Assembly: GCA_965217935.1 (NCBI GenBank)
Contig: OZ244581.1
Location: forward strand, 2,046,001 to 2,110,000
Source: JBBROS01 sp965217935
GTDB lineage: Bacteria > Pseudomonadota > Alphaproteobacteria > Acetobacterales > Acetobacteraceae
Direction: 5' to 3'
Length of the DNA stretch: 64,000 nt
Each line of letters starts with the position of its first letter. The first letter of the stretch is position 1. Shown here in pieces: positions 42,793-51,358 of the stretch. Under the pieces are notes generated by a model. The model was given only the letters and a program-made list of their open reading frames with translations. It ran no database searches and was not told where the DNA came from. The position numbers and the translations under genes are program-made.

Positions 42793-43527
42793 TCATGCGG
42801 TGTTCCCGGCATCGACCGTCATCACCGTGCCGGTGATGTTCCGCGCCGCCTCGCTGAACAGGAAGTCGACCGCGCCCGCGATGTCGCCCGCTTCCGGCAT
42901 CCGCTGCAACGCGCTGCGCCGGGCGATCTGCGCCCGGTGCGATGCGCTCAGCTCACGCACCATCTCGGTATCCACGAAACCCGGCGATACCGCGTTCACC
43001 GTGATCCCCAACGGCCCGACCTCCCGCGCCAGCGACCGGGTGAACCCAACCAGCGCGGCCTTGGTCGCGCTATAGACCGACAGCCCGCTATAGCCGGTGG
43101 CGCTCACGATCGAGGCGATGTTGACGATCCGCCCGCCCCGCCCGGCCATCATCGACCGCACCATGTATTTCGTCAGCAACAGCGGCGAGGTGACGTTCAA
43201 GTTGATCAGCCGCTCCACCACCCCGTCCGGCATGTTGGCAAGCACGCCGGTCGAACCGAGCGCCGCATTGTTCACCAGGCCGTAGAACGGCCCGTATTCC
43301 GCGCGCAACTGCCTGACCAGCCCGGCCAGGCCGCCGGTCTCCGCGAGGTCGAACGGGTGGAACTGCAGCGCCCCCCGCCCCTCCCGCGCCGCCGCCTCGC
43401 GCGCCGCCGGCAGATGCTCGCCCTCCTGCCGCGCCACCGCGACCACCCGGAACCCGGACGCGGCCAGCTTCGCCGCGATCGCGAGCCCCAGGCCCCGGCT
43501 CGCCCCCGTCACCACCACGTTACGCAC
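42793..43527 (-). CDS. SDR-family oxidoreductase, FabG-like
   Basis: Short-chain dehydrogenase of 244 residues. VVTGASRGLGLAIAAKLAAS is the cofactor loop, NNAA appears at LVNNAALGSTGVLANM, catalytic Ser in IVNIASIVSATGYSGLSVYS and the YSATKAAL active-site Tyr/Lys. GITVNAVSPGFVDTEMVREL and RNITGTVMTVDAGNTA close it, as in 3-oxoacyl-ACP reductases. Its start overlaps the upstream AMP-ligase stop by 8 bp, so the two form an operon and may act on the same tethered or CoA-bound acyl group. Confidence 0.87.
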   Translation of the reverse strand: MRNVVVTGASRGLGLAIAAKLAASGFRVVAVARQEGEHLPAAREAAAREGRGALQFHPFDLAETGGLAGLVRQLRAEYGPFYGLVNNAALGSTGVLANMPDGVVERLINLNVTSPLLLTKYMVRSMMAGRGGRIVNIASIVSATGYSGLSVYSATKAALVGFTRSLAREVGPLGITVNAVSPGFVDTEMVRELSASHRAQIARRSALQRMPEAGDIAGAVDFLFSEAARNITGTVMTVDAGNTA

Positions 43528-44947
43528 CGGCGCGCGCCAGCTTGCCAGCCCCGGTCACCTCCAGCGAAGCCAACTGAATGAGCCGGGTCGGCACCTTGTA
43601 GGCCGGCAGCGCCCGCTGGCACGCCTCCAGCACCTCCCGCCTGACGGCCTCGAACGCCGCTCGCTCCACGCCATCCCGGAGCACGATGTCGGCCTCCACG
43701 ATCGCGCCGGTGATCGGGCTCGCCCGGCCACGCACGCGCGCCATCTGCACCGCCGGGTGCTGGTTGATCACGGCCTCGACCTCCTCAGGATAGACCTTCA
43801 GCCCGCCCACGTTCACCACCCCCTCCCGCCGCCCGGCGAAGTAAAGCCGGTCGCCGCGCCGCTCGACCATGTCCCCGGTATCGACGAAGCCGTCGGCGTC
43901 CGCGAGGCCTCGCGTGGCGCCGAGGTAGCCCGACGCGGTCCGCCCCGAACGGATCTGCAGCGACCCGTCCCTGATCCGCATCTCCGCCCCGCCCGGCTGC
44001 TCCAGCAACGCCGCAGGAAAGCCAGCCAGCCCATCGCGCACGTCGAACGCCACCCCGGCCTCGGTCGATGCGAAGGCATGCACGACCGCAGCACCCGGGA
44101 ACGCCGCGCGAAGCTGGTCTAGGATCGCCTGGTCGGCGACCTCGCCGGACAGCCGCACGTAGCGCGGCGAGAAGAGCCCGGACGCGCCGCTCATCAGCGC
44201 CCGCCGCCAGTGCGACGGCGTGCCCGACATATGGCTCACGCCCTGCCGCCCGGCGCGGCCCAGGAACGCGGCCACCCCCTCCCCCGCCTGCGACAGCACC
44301 ATCGAGCCGCCGCCGAGCAGCGCCCGCAACAAAATCTGCAAGCCGCCGTAGCGCCGGATGTCGTAGAACGTGCTCCACACCGCGCCGTCCGCGGCCACGC
44401 CGTCACTACGCGCCGAATCAGCCCGATGCGGTCCCGTGAGGCTCGCCAGCCGGTGCGATACCAGCTTCGGCCTGCCGGTCGTGCCCGAGGTGAACAACAG
44501 CCATTCCGTCTCGCGATCCCGGTCCCCCTCACCCCCGCCCGGCGCACAGCGCGGCTTGCAAGCGATCACCGGCGGCCCAGCCGGGTCCACGCTGGCGGGC
44601 CCGCTGCCGTCCGAGACGATCACGTCGGCCGCCGCCTGCTGCAGCACCTCCGGCAGATAGGCGGGCGGAAAATCCGGCGGGCAGAGCAAGACCCGGCGCG
44701 CGACCCCGTCGAGCTGCAGCAACGCGAGCGCCGCCGGCAACTGCCGCACGCACGAGATCAGCACCGTCCGTCCGCGGAACGCGTCGAGCCCGGCCTCCAG
44801 GCTGCTCCCCCCGGCAAGCCCGGCAAGCGCCGCCTCGCCATCGGCGTCAGACAGCCGGCGCACCGGAGAAAGCCCGGCACCGGCGGTCAAGCTCCACAAC
44901 GACTGACGCCCGATCGAGGTCTCCGCGTCGCGGATGGCTGACAGCAT
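43520..44947 (-). CDS. AMP-dependent acyl ligase (class I adenylate-forming)
   Basis: Adenylate-forming enzyme of 475 residues, short for the family because the N-terminal domain is reduced. Core motif TEWLLFTSGTTGRPKLVSHR near residue 155, VVHAFASTEAGVAFDVRDGL, then FVDTGDMVERRGDRLYFAGR and VVNVGGLKVYPEEVEAVINQ; the C-terminal catalytic Lys is in LEVTGAGKLARAGA at the very end. Substrate unknown: a fatty or aromatic acid. ATG at 44947 is used because upstream codons lack family resemblance. Divergent from metY across 161 bp; it overlaps the FabG-like gene. Confidence 0.83.
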   Translation of the reverse strand: MLSAIRDAETSIGRQSLWSLTAGAGLSPVRRLSDADGEAALAGLAGGSSLEAGLDAFRGRTVLISCVRQLPAALALLQLDGVARRVLLCPPDFPPAYLPEVLQQAAADVIVSDGSGPASVDPAGPPVIACKPRCAPGGGEGDRDRETEWLLFTSGTTGRPKLVSHRLASLTGPHRADSARSDGVAADGAVWSTFYDIRRYGGLQILLRALLGGGSMVLSQAGEGVAAFLGRAGRQGVSHMSGTPSHWRRALMSGASGLFSPRYVRLSGEVADQAILDQLRAAFPGAAVVHAFASTEAGVAFDVRDGLAGFPAALLEQPGGAEMRIRDGSLQIRSGRTASGYLGATRGLADADGFVDTGDMVERRGDRLYFAGRREGVVNVGGLKVYPEEVEAVINQHPAVQMARVRGRASPITGAIVEADIVLRDGVERAAFEAVRREVLEACQRALPAYKVPTRLIQLASLEVTGAGKLARAGA

Positions 44948-45108
44948 CTTCGATGACCCCTGCTTGGCTCGTTTGGCGGGCCGTTTTGGCTGACTGGCTT
45001 GGGCCGATCTGGCCGTTGTCAGCAAACAACGATTGTGCCTGTTCAATAAACGGCGTAAAGACTAAAAACTTCTACAAAGGCGATATCTACAAAACAGGAC
45101 GGACGCCG
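44948..45108. promoter_or_regulatory. Divergent control region with A-rich metY leader
   Basis: The 161 bp hold both promoters. The metY-proximal part (about 45043-45105) is strikingly A-rich against the GC-rich setting, with TTGTCA at 45016 and AATAAA near 45045 as possible promoter parts. metY leaders in alphaproteobacteria often have a SAM-II riboswitch; the paired arms of that motif were not found here. Confidence 0.35.
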
Positions 45109-46416
45109 ATGCGGCAAGAGACGATCGCCATCCATGGCGGCTACAGCTCTGACCCGGCCACCCGCGCCGTGGCCGTCCCGATCTATCAAACCGCCGCCTA
45201 CAGCTTCGACAGCGCCGACCACGGCGCAGCCCTGTTCAACCTTGAAGCCGAGGGCCACCGCTACAGCCGCATCAGCAATCCAACCAACGCGGTGCTCGAA
45301 CAGCGCGTCGCGGCGCTCGAAGGCGGCCTCGAAGCCCTGGCGTTCAGCTCAGGACAAGCCGCCCTGACCCATGCCATGCTGAACTTGCTGGAGGTCGGCC
45401 ACAACGTCGTTTCGCCGCCGCAGCTCTACGGCACCACCCACACCCTGTTCGCCCACACGCTCCGCCGCTTCGGCATCACCGCGAGCTTCGCCGCCAGCGA
45501 CGCCGCATCCGACATCGAAGCGGCGATCCGCCCGAACACCCGCGCCATCTTCTGCGAAAGCGTCGGCAACCCGGCCAGCAACATCGCCGACCTCGAAGCC
45601 ATCGCCGCCGTCGCGCACAAGCACGGCCTGCCGCTCGTGGTCGACAATACCGTGCCGACGCCGGTCCTGCTCCGCCCGATCGAGCACGGCGCCGATATCG
45701 TGGTCCATTCATTGACCAAGTTCATGGGTGGCCACGGCACCACCCTCGGCGGCATCGTGGTCGATAGCGGCAAATTCCCCTGGGCGGAACACGCCGAACG
45801 GTTCCCGCAATTCAACCTGCCGGATCCGTCCTATCACGGCCTCGCCTACGCCCAGCATTTCGGCCCCGCCGCCTATATCGCGCGCCTGCGCAGCATCTAC
45901 ATGCGCACCATGGGCGCGGTACTGTCGCCGTTCAACGCCTTCCTGCTCCTCCAAGGCATCGAGACGGTGGCGATCCGCGTCGAACGCCACGTGGCCAATG
46001 CGAGGCGAGTGGCCGAGTTCCTCCGGGCCAACCCCGCGGTCGAGTGGCTCAACTACGCCGGCTTCCCCGAAAGCCCCTACTACCCGCTCGCGCAGAAGTA
46101 TCTCGGCGGCCAAGCCTGTTCGCTGATGACCTTCGGCGTGCGCGGCGGCTTCGAGGGCGGCAAGCGCTTCTACGACGCACTGAACCTGGTCAAGCGCCTG
46201 GTCAATCTCGGCGATGCCAAGTCGCTCGCCTGCCATCCGGCCTCCACCACCCATCGCCAGATGTCCGCCGCCGAGCAGGCCCTCGCCGGCGTCGCCCCGG
46301 AAACCATCCGCCTCAGCGTCGGGATCGAGCACATCGACGACATCGTCGCCGACCTCCGCCAAGCGCTCGAGGCCGCGGCCAGCCCGGGGTCGGCGCAAGC
46401 TTTGGCCGCCGAATGA
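45109..46416 (+). CDS. metY: O-acetylhomoserine/O-succinylhomoserine sulfhydrylase
   Basis: PLP enzyme of the Cys/Met metabolism family, 435 residues, making homocysteine from an acylhomoserine and sulfide. Landmarks: TAAYSFDSADHGAALFNLEA and YSRISNPTNAVLEQRVAALE, VVSPPQLYGTTHTLFAHTLR, the internal aldimine Lys in DIVVHSLTKFMGGHGTTLGG near residue 205, and SLACHPASTTHRQMSAAEQ near the C-terminus. The 435-residue length fits MetY rather than the shorter MetB/MetC/MetZ. It is followed after 31 bp by a homoserine acyltransferase gene, so substrate and enzyme are made together. Confidence 0.94.
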   Translation: MRQETIAIHGGYSSDPATRAVAVPIYQTAAYSFDSADHGAALFNLEAEGHRYSRISNPTNAVLEQRVAALEGGLEALAFSSGQAALTHAMLNLLEVGHNVVSPPQLYGTTHTLFAHTLRRFGITASFAASDAASDIEAAIRPNTRAIFCESVGNPASNIADLEAIAAVAHKHGLPLVVDNTVPTPVLLRPIEHGADIVVHSLTKFMGGHGTTLGGIVVDSGKFPWAEHAERFPQFNLPDPSYHGLAYAQHFGPAAYIARLRSIYMRTMGAVLSPFNAFLLLQGIETVAIRVERHVANARRVAEFLRANPAVEWLNYAGFPESPYYPLAQKYLGGQACSLMTFGVRGGFEGGKRFYDALNLVKRLVNLGDAKSLACHPASTTHRQMSAAEQALAGVAPETIRLSVGIEHIDDIVADLRQALEAAASPGSAQALAAE

Positions 46417-46447
46417 TGCCCGCTGTCCGAACCGCCGGCTGAGCGTC

Positions 46448-47410
46448 ATGCCCTCGGGCGGCTGCCGTCAGATGCTCACCATCGGCCTCATCAACAACAT
46501 GCCCGACGCGGCATTGCGCGCGACGGAGCGTCACTTCGAGGAGCTGCTCCGCGCCGCTGCTGGCGGCCGCGCCGTCCGGCTGAAATTGTTCTCGATCCCC
46601 CAGGTTCCGCGCGGCGAAGCCGGGCGCGCCCACGTGCTGCAATATTACCAAGACGTCGAACACCTCTGGGGCGAACGGCTCGATGGCTTGATCGTCACCG
46701 GCGCAGAGCCGCGCGCCCGCGTCTTGGAAGACGAACCCTATTGGCCAGTCCTGGCCGACACCGTGTCCTGGGCGGAGCAAAACACCTCCTCGACCATCTG
46801 GTCCTGCCTCGCGGCCCAAGCCGCCGCCCTCCGGTGCTTCGGCATCGCCCGCCGCCCGCTCGCGCGCAAGCTCTCCGGCGTGTTCGAGTGCGAGAAGGCG
46901 GCCAACCACCCGCTCACCGCAGCACTTCCAACCCGCTGGAAATGCCCGCATACCCGATACCACGACCTGCTCGAGGCCGACCTCGTGGCCAGTGGCTGCG
47001 ACATCCTCTCCCGCTTGCCCGGCTATGGCGTCGATATGTTCGCGAGCGACCGCGGAAGCCTGTTTCTCTTCCTGCAAGGCCACCCGGAATACAGCCCCGA
47101 CTCCCTCCTCCGCGAATACCGGCGCGACATCACCCGATTTCTCCTCGGTGAGCGGGAGACCTATCCCGATGCCATGCACGGCTACTTCGCCGCCGAAACC
47201 GCCCTCGCGCTGGAAGGCTTCCGCGCCCACGTCATTCAAGACCGCGATCCCGCGATGCTGCAGGCGCTCGCCCGCATCCTGGAGGGCTGGACGCCCCCGC
47301 AAACCTGGCAAGCATCCGCGGTGCGGCTCTATGCCGGCTGGCTCGGCGTCATCGCCGACCGGCAATCGAGCGTGCGCAAAGTGCCGGCCACGGAAGCCGC
47401 GCTCTCCTGA
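46448..47410 (+). CDS. metA: Homoserine O-acyltransferase (MetA type)
   Basis: Transfers a succinyl or acetyl group to homoserine, first step of methionine synthesis. 320 residues; ATG 46448 is used, though ATG 46472 (MLTIGLINNMPDAALRATER) fits the family start as well. LDGLIVTGAEP near residue 85, the nucleophilic Cys in IWSCLAAQAAAL near 125, and the His-Glu pair in FLFLQGHPEYSPDSLLREYR near 220 make the triad. Acetyl or succinyl specificity of MetA enzymes depends on one active-site residue and cannot be stated safely; pairing with MetY slightly favours O-acetylhomoserine. Its stop is directly followed by the next start. Confidence 0.9.
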   Translation: MPSGGCRQMLTIGLINNMPDAALRATERHFEELLRAAAGGRAVRLKLFSIPQVPRGEAGRAHVLQYYQDVEHLWGERLDGLIVTGAEPRARVLEDEPYWPVLADTVSWAEQNTSSTIWSCLAAQAAALRCFGIARRPLARKLSGVFECEKAANHPLTAALPTRWKCPHTRYHDLLEADLVASGCDILSRLPGYGVDMFASDRGSLFLFLQGHPEYSPDSLLREYRRDITRFLLGERETYPDAMHGYFAAETALALEGFRAHVIQDRDPAMLQALARILEGWTPPQTWQASAVRLYAGWLGVIADRQSSVRKVPATEAALS

Positions 47411-48847
47411 ATGACCCAGTTGGCCAACGATCGGCCCGCCTCGCCGCTGTTCCCCTCGGCGCAGGACCGCCTCCATCTCGACGGCCTGCTGACCCACGAA
47501 CTCGCCGCCGCGACCGCACGGGTCAACCAAGGCCCGGTCGCCGCCTCGCAGGGCCTCCACGCGCTCCATCACGACCTCCTCGCGTTCGATTTCGCCTCGC
47601 CGCGCCCGCTTGAGGATTTGCTGCACTGGACCATACGCCAGCTCGAGCACGGACTGGTCCACGTCACCCACCCCCGCTACCTCGGCCTGTTCAACCCGGC
47701 CCCCACCTTCCCCTCGGAATGCGCCGACCGCATCGCCGCCGCGTTCAACCCCCAGCTCGCCACCGAAACGACCTCCCCGGCCGCGACCGCCATCGAATCC
47801 CACGTCATCGCCGCAGTGGCGAGCCGGGCCGGGTTGCCGCCCGGGACCACCGGGCACTTCACCAACGGCGGATCGGAAGCCAACGGCGCGGCGCTCCTCT
47901 GCGCCCTCACCCAGGCCCATCCTGGCTTCGCCGCCGAGGGCGCCCGCAGCTTCTCCGGGCCGCCCTCGTTCTACGTCTCGGCGGACTGCCACCTCGCCTG
48001 GATCAAGCTCGCCCACGCCGCCGGCATCGGCCGCGCCGCCGTCCGCCTCGTCCGCACCGACGGCGCCGGCCGTATCGACCCGGACGCCCTCGCGGACGCG
48101 ATCGGCACGGACCGGGCCCAAGGCGGCCAGCCGGTCATGGTCGCCGCCACTGCCGGCACCACCAATGCCGGAATGATCGACCCGCTCGGCCCCTGCGCCG
48201 CCATCGCCCGCCGCTTCGGCCTTTGGTTCCATGTCGACGCGGCATGGGGCGGCGCGCTCATCGCCTCGCCCCGCCTCCGTCCGCTGCTCGCCGGCATCGA
48301 GGACGCCGATTCCATCACCATCGACGCGCACAAGTGGTTCTCCACCACCATGGGCTGCGGCATGTTCCTGACCCGCCATCCCCGCGCCCTCTCGGCGGCA
48401 TTCGGCGTCGCCGCGAGCTACATGCCGTCCCACGACGCCCAGCGCGACCCTTACGTGACGTCCGGCCAATGGTCGCGCCGCTTCAACGGCCTGCGCCTGT
48501 TCCTCTCGCTGGCCGCCGCCGGCTGGCCCGGCTACGCCCGGCACGTCGAGCACGCGGCCGAGTGCGCCGGGATGCTGGCGGCCGCCATGTCGGCCCGCGG
48601 CTGGCGCATCGCCAACCAATCCAGCGCGGCCGTGCTGTGCCTGGAGCCGCCGCCCGGAACCGTCCCCGACATCAAAGCCATCGTCGCTCGCGTCGTCGCC
48701 TCCGGGCGCGCCTGGGTGTCGCTCGCCCGCTTCGAAGGCCACGACGTGCTGCGCGCTTGCATCACGAACGGGCAAGCAACCGCCGCCGACATGGCCGAGG
48801 CCGCGGACGCCCTGCACGACGCGGCCGGCTCCAGCGCTGCCGACTGA
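47411..48847 (+). CDS. Group II PLP-dependent amino-acid decarboxylase
   Basis: Decarboxylase of the aromatic-L-amino-acid/glutamate/DABA family, 478 residues. HPRYLGLFNPAPTFPSECAD, GLPPGTTGHFTNGGSEANGA, VAATAGTTNAGMIDPL and the Lys in SITIDAHKWFSTTMGCGMFL (near residue 310) are the PLP-binding landmarks. The likely substrate is an acidic or aromatic amino acid; sequence does not decide. ATG immediately follows the metA stop, so it is co-transcribed with methionine biosynthesis genes, an unusual linkage. The next gene is a putative methyltransferase. Confidence 0.88.
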   Translation: MTQLANDRPASPLFPSAQDRLHLDGLLTHELAAATARVNQGPVAASQGLHALHHDLLAFDFASPRPLEDLLHWTIRQLEHGLVHVTHPRYLGLFNPAPTFPSECADRIAAAFNPQLATETTSPAATAIESHVIAAVASRAGLPPGTTGHFTNGGSEANGAALLCALTQAHPGFAAEGARSFSGPPSFYVSADCHLAWIKLAHAAGIGRAAVRLVRTDGAGRIDPDALADAIGTDRAQGGQPVMVAATAGTTNAGMIDPLGPCAAIARRFGLWFHVDAAWGGALIASPRLRPLLAGIEDADSITIDAHKWFSTTMGCGMFLTRHPRALSAAFGVAASYMPSHDAQRDPYVTSGQWSRRFNGLRLFLSLAAAGWPGYARHVEHAAECAGMLAAAMSARGWRIANQSSAAVLCLEPPPGTVPDIKAIVARVVASGRAWVSLARFEGHDVLRACITNGQATAADMAEAADALHDAAGSSAAD

Positions 48848-48862
48848 ACGGCCGCATCCGCC

Positions 48863-49813
48863 ATGGAAACCCGGCTCCCGCCACTGGCCAAAGGCCTGCT
48901 CTCGTTCGTCGTTCCTGCGTTGCGGTCCGCGCACCACCGCCGCCCAGCCGCCACCGGATCGCCGGAATACTGCTACTCGGTCTTTCTGCGCCACTTCGCC
49001 CACCTCGCCCGCTACAACGGCGCCCGCATGCCCCGCACCGTCGCCGAGTTCGGACCAGGCGACTCGCTCGGCACAGGGCTCGCCGCCCTGATCGCCGGCG
49101 CAGGCCGCTATATCGCCCTCGACGTGCAGAACCACACCGATCCTGCGCAGGATCTGCGGGTGTTCGACCAGCTCGTCGCCCTGTTCCGCAACCGCACACC
49201 CATTCCGGACGCGGGCGTCCGCATCGCCACCGAGCCTCCCGACTGGGCGTTCCCGCGGTCGCTCGCCGCCGGGCTAGAGCAAGCCCTCGGCCCCGAACGG
49301 CTGCAAGCCATCCGCGACGACCTGGCCACCCGGTCGGGGCGCTTCGTCCGCTTCGCCGTGCCCTGGTATGGCCATCCCGCAATCGAGGCGCGCAGCATCG
49401 ATTGGCTGTTCTCGCACTCCGTCATGGAGCATGTGGACGACGTCGAGCACGCCTACGCCTGCTGCGCCGGCTGGATCGCCGACGCCGGGCACATGACGCA
49501 CGAGATCGATTACAGCAGCCACGGCCTGACCCGGCACTGGAACGGCCACTGGACCGTCGGACCCGCCAAGTGGCGCATGATCAGGGGCGTCCGCCCGTTT
49601 CTCATCAATCGCCTGCCGCATGAGGCGCATCTCGCGATCCTGCGCCGCAACGGCTTCCGTATCCTGCACGAACGCCTCGTCAGCCGCGACGACGGCATCG
49701 CCAGGCAATTGTTCGACGCGCGCTATGCCGGCATGACCGGCCGCAGCGCGCGCACCCACATCGGCTTCATCGTCTGCAGCAAGCTCAGCCAGGGCGTTCC
49801 GGCAAACCCCTGA
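48863..49813 (+). CDS. Putative SAM-dependent methyltransferase
   Basis: About 316 residues. A nucleotide-binding VAEFGPGDSLGTGLAALIAG near residue 60 matches the class I SAM site, and IDWLFSHSVMEHVDDVEHAY near 190 is the usual motif after the acidic loop. WIADAGHMTHEIDYSSHGLT and HWNGHWTVGPAKWRMIRGVR follow. The substrate is unknown. The last 29 bp overlap the end of the convergent flippase gene. It is transcribed after the PLP decarboxylase and could belong to the met operon or, given the neighbouring locus, to sugar modification. Confidence 0.7.
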   Translation: METRLPPLAKGLLSFVVPALRSAHHRRPAATGSPEYCYSVFLRHFAHLARYNGARMPRTVAEFGPGDSLGTGLAALIAGAGRYIALDVQNHTDPAQDLRVFDQLVALFRNRTPIPDAGVRIATEPPDWAFPRSLAAGLEQALGPERLQAIRDDLATRSGRFVRFAVPWYGHPAIEARSIDWLFSHSVMEHVDDVEHAYACCAGWIADAGHMTHEIDYSSHGLTRHWNGHWTVGPAKWRMIRGVRPFLINRLPHEAHLAILRRNGFRILHERLVSRDDGIARQLFDARYAGMTGRSARTHIGFIVCSKLSQGVPANP

Positions 49814-51245
49814 TCACCGCCCCGCCCCGGATCAGCCACGGGCGCAACGCTTGCCGCAAGCCGAGCACGTCGAGCGCCGCAAGGCCGGTGGCGTAAGCTG
49901 CGGCCCCGAGGGCGATCCGGGCCGCCAGCCCCGCGACGCCGGGCCACGGCCCGGCCACCATCATCACCCCCGCCATCAACGCCACCGCCGCGACGACCTT
50001 CGCCGTCTCCAGACCCGGCAGCGGCAGCGGATACGACCGCCTCGCCAGCCAAAGCGCGTGCACGAGCGAGGCCCCGCAGGCGATCGTCAGCGCCACCGCC
50101 GACCCCAAGGCTCCCCAGCGCGGGATCAGCGCCACGTTCAGCCCCACGTTCAATGCGGCGCTCATCGCGGTCACCTGCACCGCAAGCCTCGTCTTGCGTC
50201 CAAGCTGGAACGAGAAATCGACGTATTGCGCCCGGAACCCGAGCATCGCGGAGGACAGCGCGAGCCACGGCGTCAGGGCAACGACCGGCTCGCGGTATCC
50301 AGGGCTGATCAACAACCCGGCCACTTGCGGGACGACCAGCGTCAATCCAACCCCGGCCGGAACCAGCAAACCGAGCAACAACGTATGGGTCCTGCCCAGC
50401 ATCGCCGCCGCCCGCGCCGGGTCCCCGCTATCGACCGCCTTGATGACGCCCGGCCAAGCCGCCGTGCCGATGCCGACCGCAAGCAGCCCAGCCGAGTTCT
50501 GCACCAGCGCCGACGCAACCGTGTAGTGCGCCACAGACTCGACGGTCGACAGCCATCCCAGCAGCAGCCGATTGGCCGAATTGCTCAACCCATACAGCAC
50601 CATCGTGAACCCGAGCGGCGCCGCGTAGGCAACGAACGACCGCGCGAGAACCGCGTCGGCGCGCCCGCCCCGCCGGATCGACCCGTCGCCGAGGAACAGG
50701 CAGCCCGATAGGAACATGGCCATAAAGCTCGCGCCAAGCACCACGTCCGCGGACCGCGTCAGGTATGCCGCGGCCGTACAGCCCACCAGGATCAAGCCGC
50801 TGCGCACCAGGTTCATGGCGAAGTAGCGCCACGGGCGGAACCGCCCGGCCTGGATCCTGGCCGCGAACTCGAACCAGCCGTAAGCCCAGGCCCCGGCGAG
50901 GAACAGCCAGACATACCCGCCGTGGGGCGCGAGCAAGCCGAGCAGGCTCGCCGCAGCCGTCAGCACGACCGACACCGCACACGCCCCGGCGAACAACGCC
51001 AACAGCGTGGCCATGAACGTGAGGTCCGCTTCGCGCCCCTGATACCATCGCTGGAAGCTGACCGAAATCCAGTCGAACAGCAGGTTGTTGCCGATGGCGA
51101 CCGCCGCCAGGCCGAGCCCGTAGATGCCGAATTGCTCCGGCGTCAGCAGCCAGGTCAGCAGCATCATGGTGGCGAACCCCAGCACGCTGGGGACCATCTT
51201 GCTCGCGATATAGACGGCTACGTCGCCTAGGCGCACCGCTCGCAC
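49785..51245 (-). CDS. Polysaccharide flippase (Wzx-like, MATE/MVF superfamily)
   Basis: Membrane protein of 486 residues with 12 to 14 segments, opening YIASKMVPSVLGFATMMLLT and LTPEQFGIYGLGLAAVAIGN, the hallmark N-terminus of O-antigen/EPS flippases. Moves lipid-linked oligosaccharide repeat units across the inner membrane. Starts with GTG at 51245, with another GTG nine bases on. Last gene of the minus-strand EPS arm. Confidence 0.85.
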   Translation of the reverse strand: MRAVRLGDVAVYIASKMVPSVLGFATMMLLTWLLTPEQFGIYGLGLAAVAIGNNLLFDWISVSFQRWYQGREADLTFMATLLALFAGACAVSVVLTAAASLLGLLAPHGGYVWLFLAGAWAYGWFEFAARIQAGRFRPWRYFAMNLVRSGLILVGCTAAAYLTRSADVVLGASFMAMFLSGCLFLGDGSIRRGGRADAVLARSFVAYAAPLGFTMVLYGLSNSANRLLLGWLSTVESVAHYTVASALVQNSAGLLAVGIGTAAWPGVIKAVDSGDPARAAAMLGRTHTLLLGLLVPAGVGLTLVVPQVAGLLISPGYREPVVALTPWLALSSAMLGFRAQYVDFSFQLGRKTRLAVQVTAMSAALNVGLNVALIPRWGALGSAVALTIACGASLVHALWLARRSYPLPLPGLETAKVVAAVALMAGVMMVAGPWPGVAGLAARIALGAAAYATGLAALDVLGLRQALRPWLIRGGAVIRGLPERPG

Positions 51246-51358
51246 CCGATCGAGGGGCAGTGCCAGCCGACTTCGGCCGCGATCCGAGGGGCAGGCCGCT
51301 TAGCCAATCGCGCGCCCCGGTATGCGATCCGCTCGGCTTGGCCGTGCCGTGCAGCGCC

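Noticed and set aside
45043..45105. SAM-II riboswitch before metY
   Set aside because: The expected stem and pseudoknot arms could not be paired by eye; left as an open check rather than annotated.
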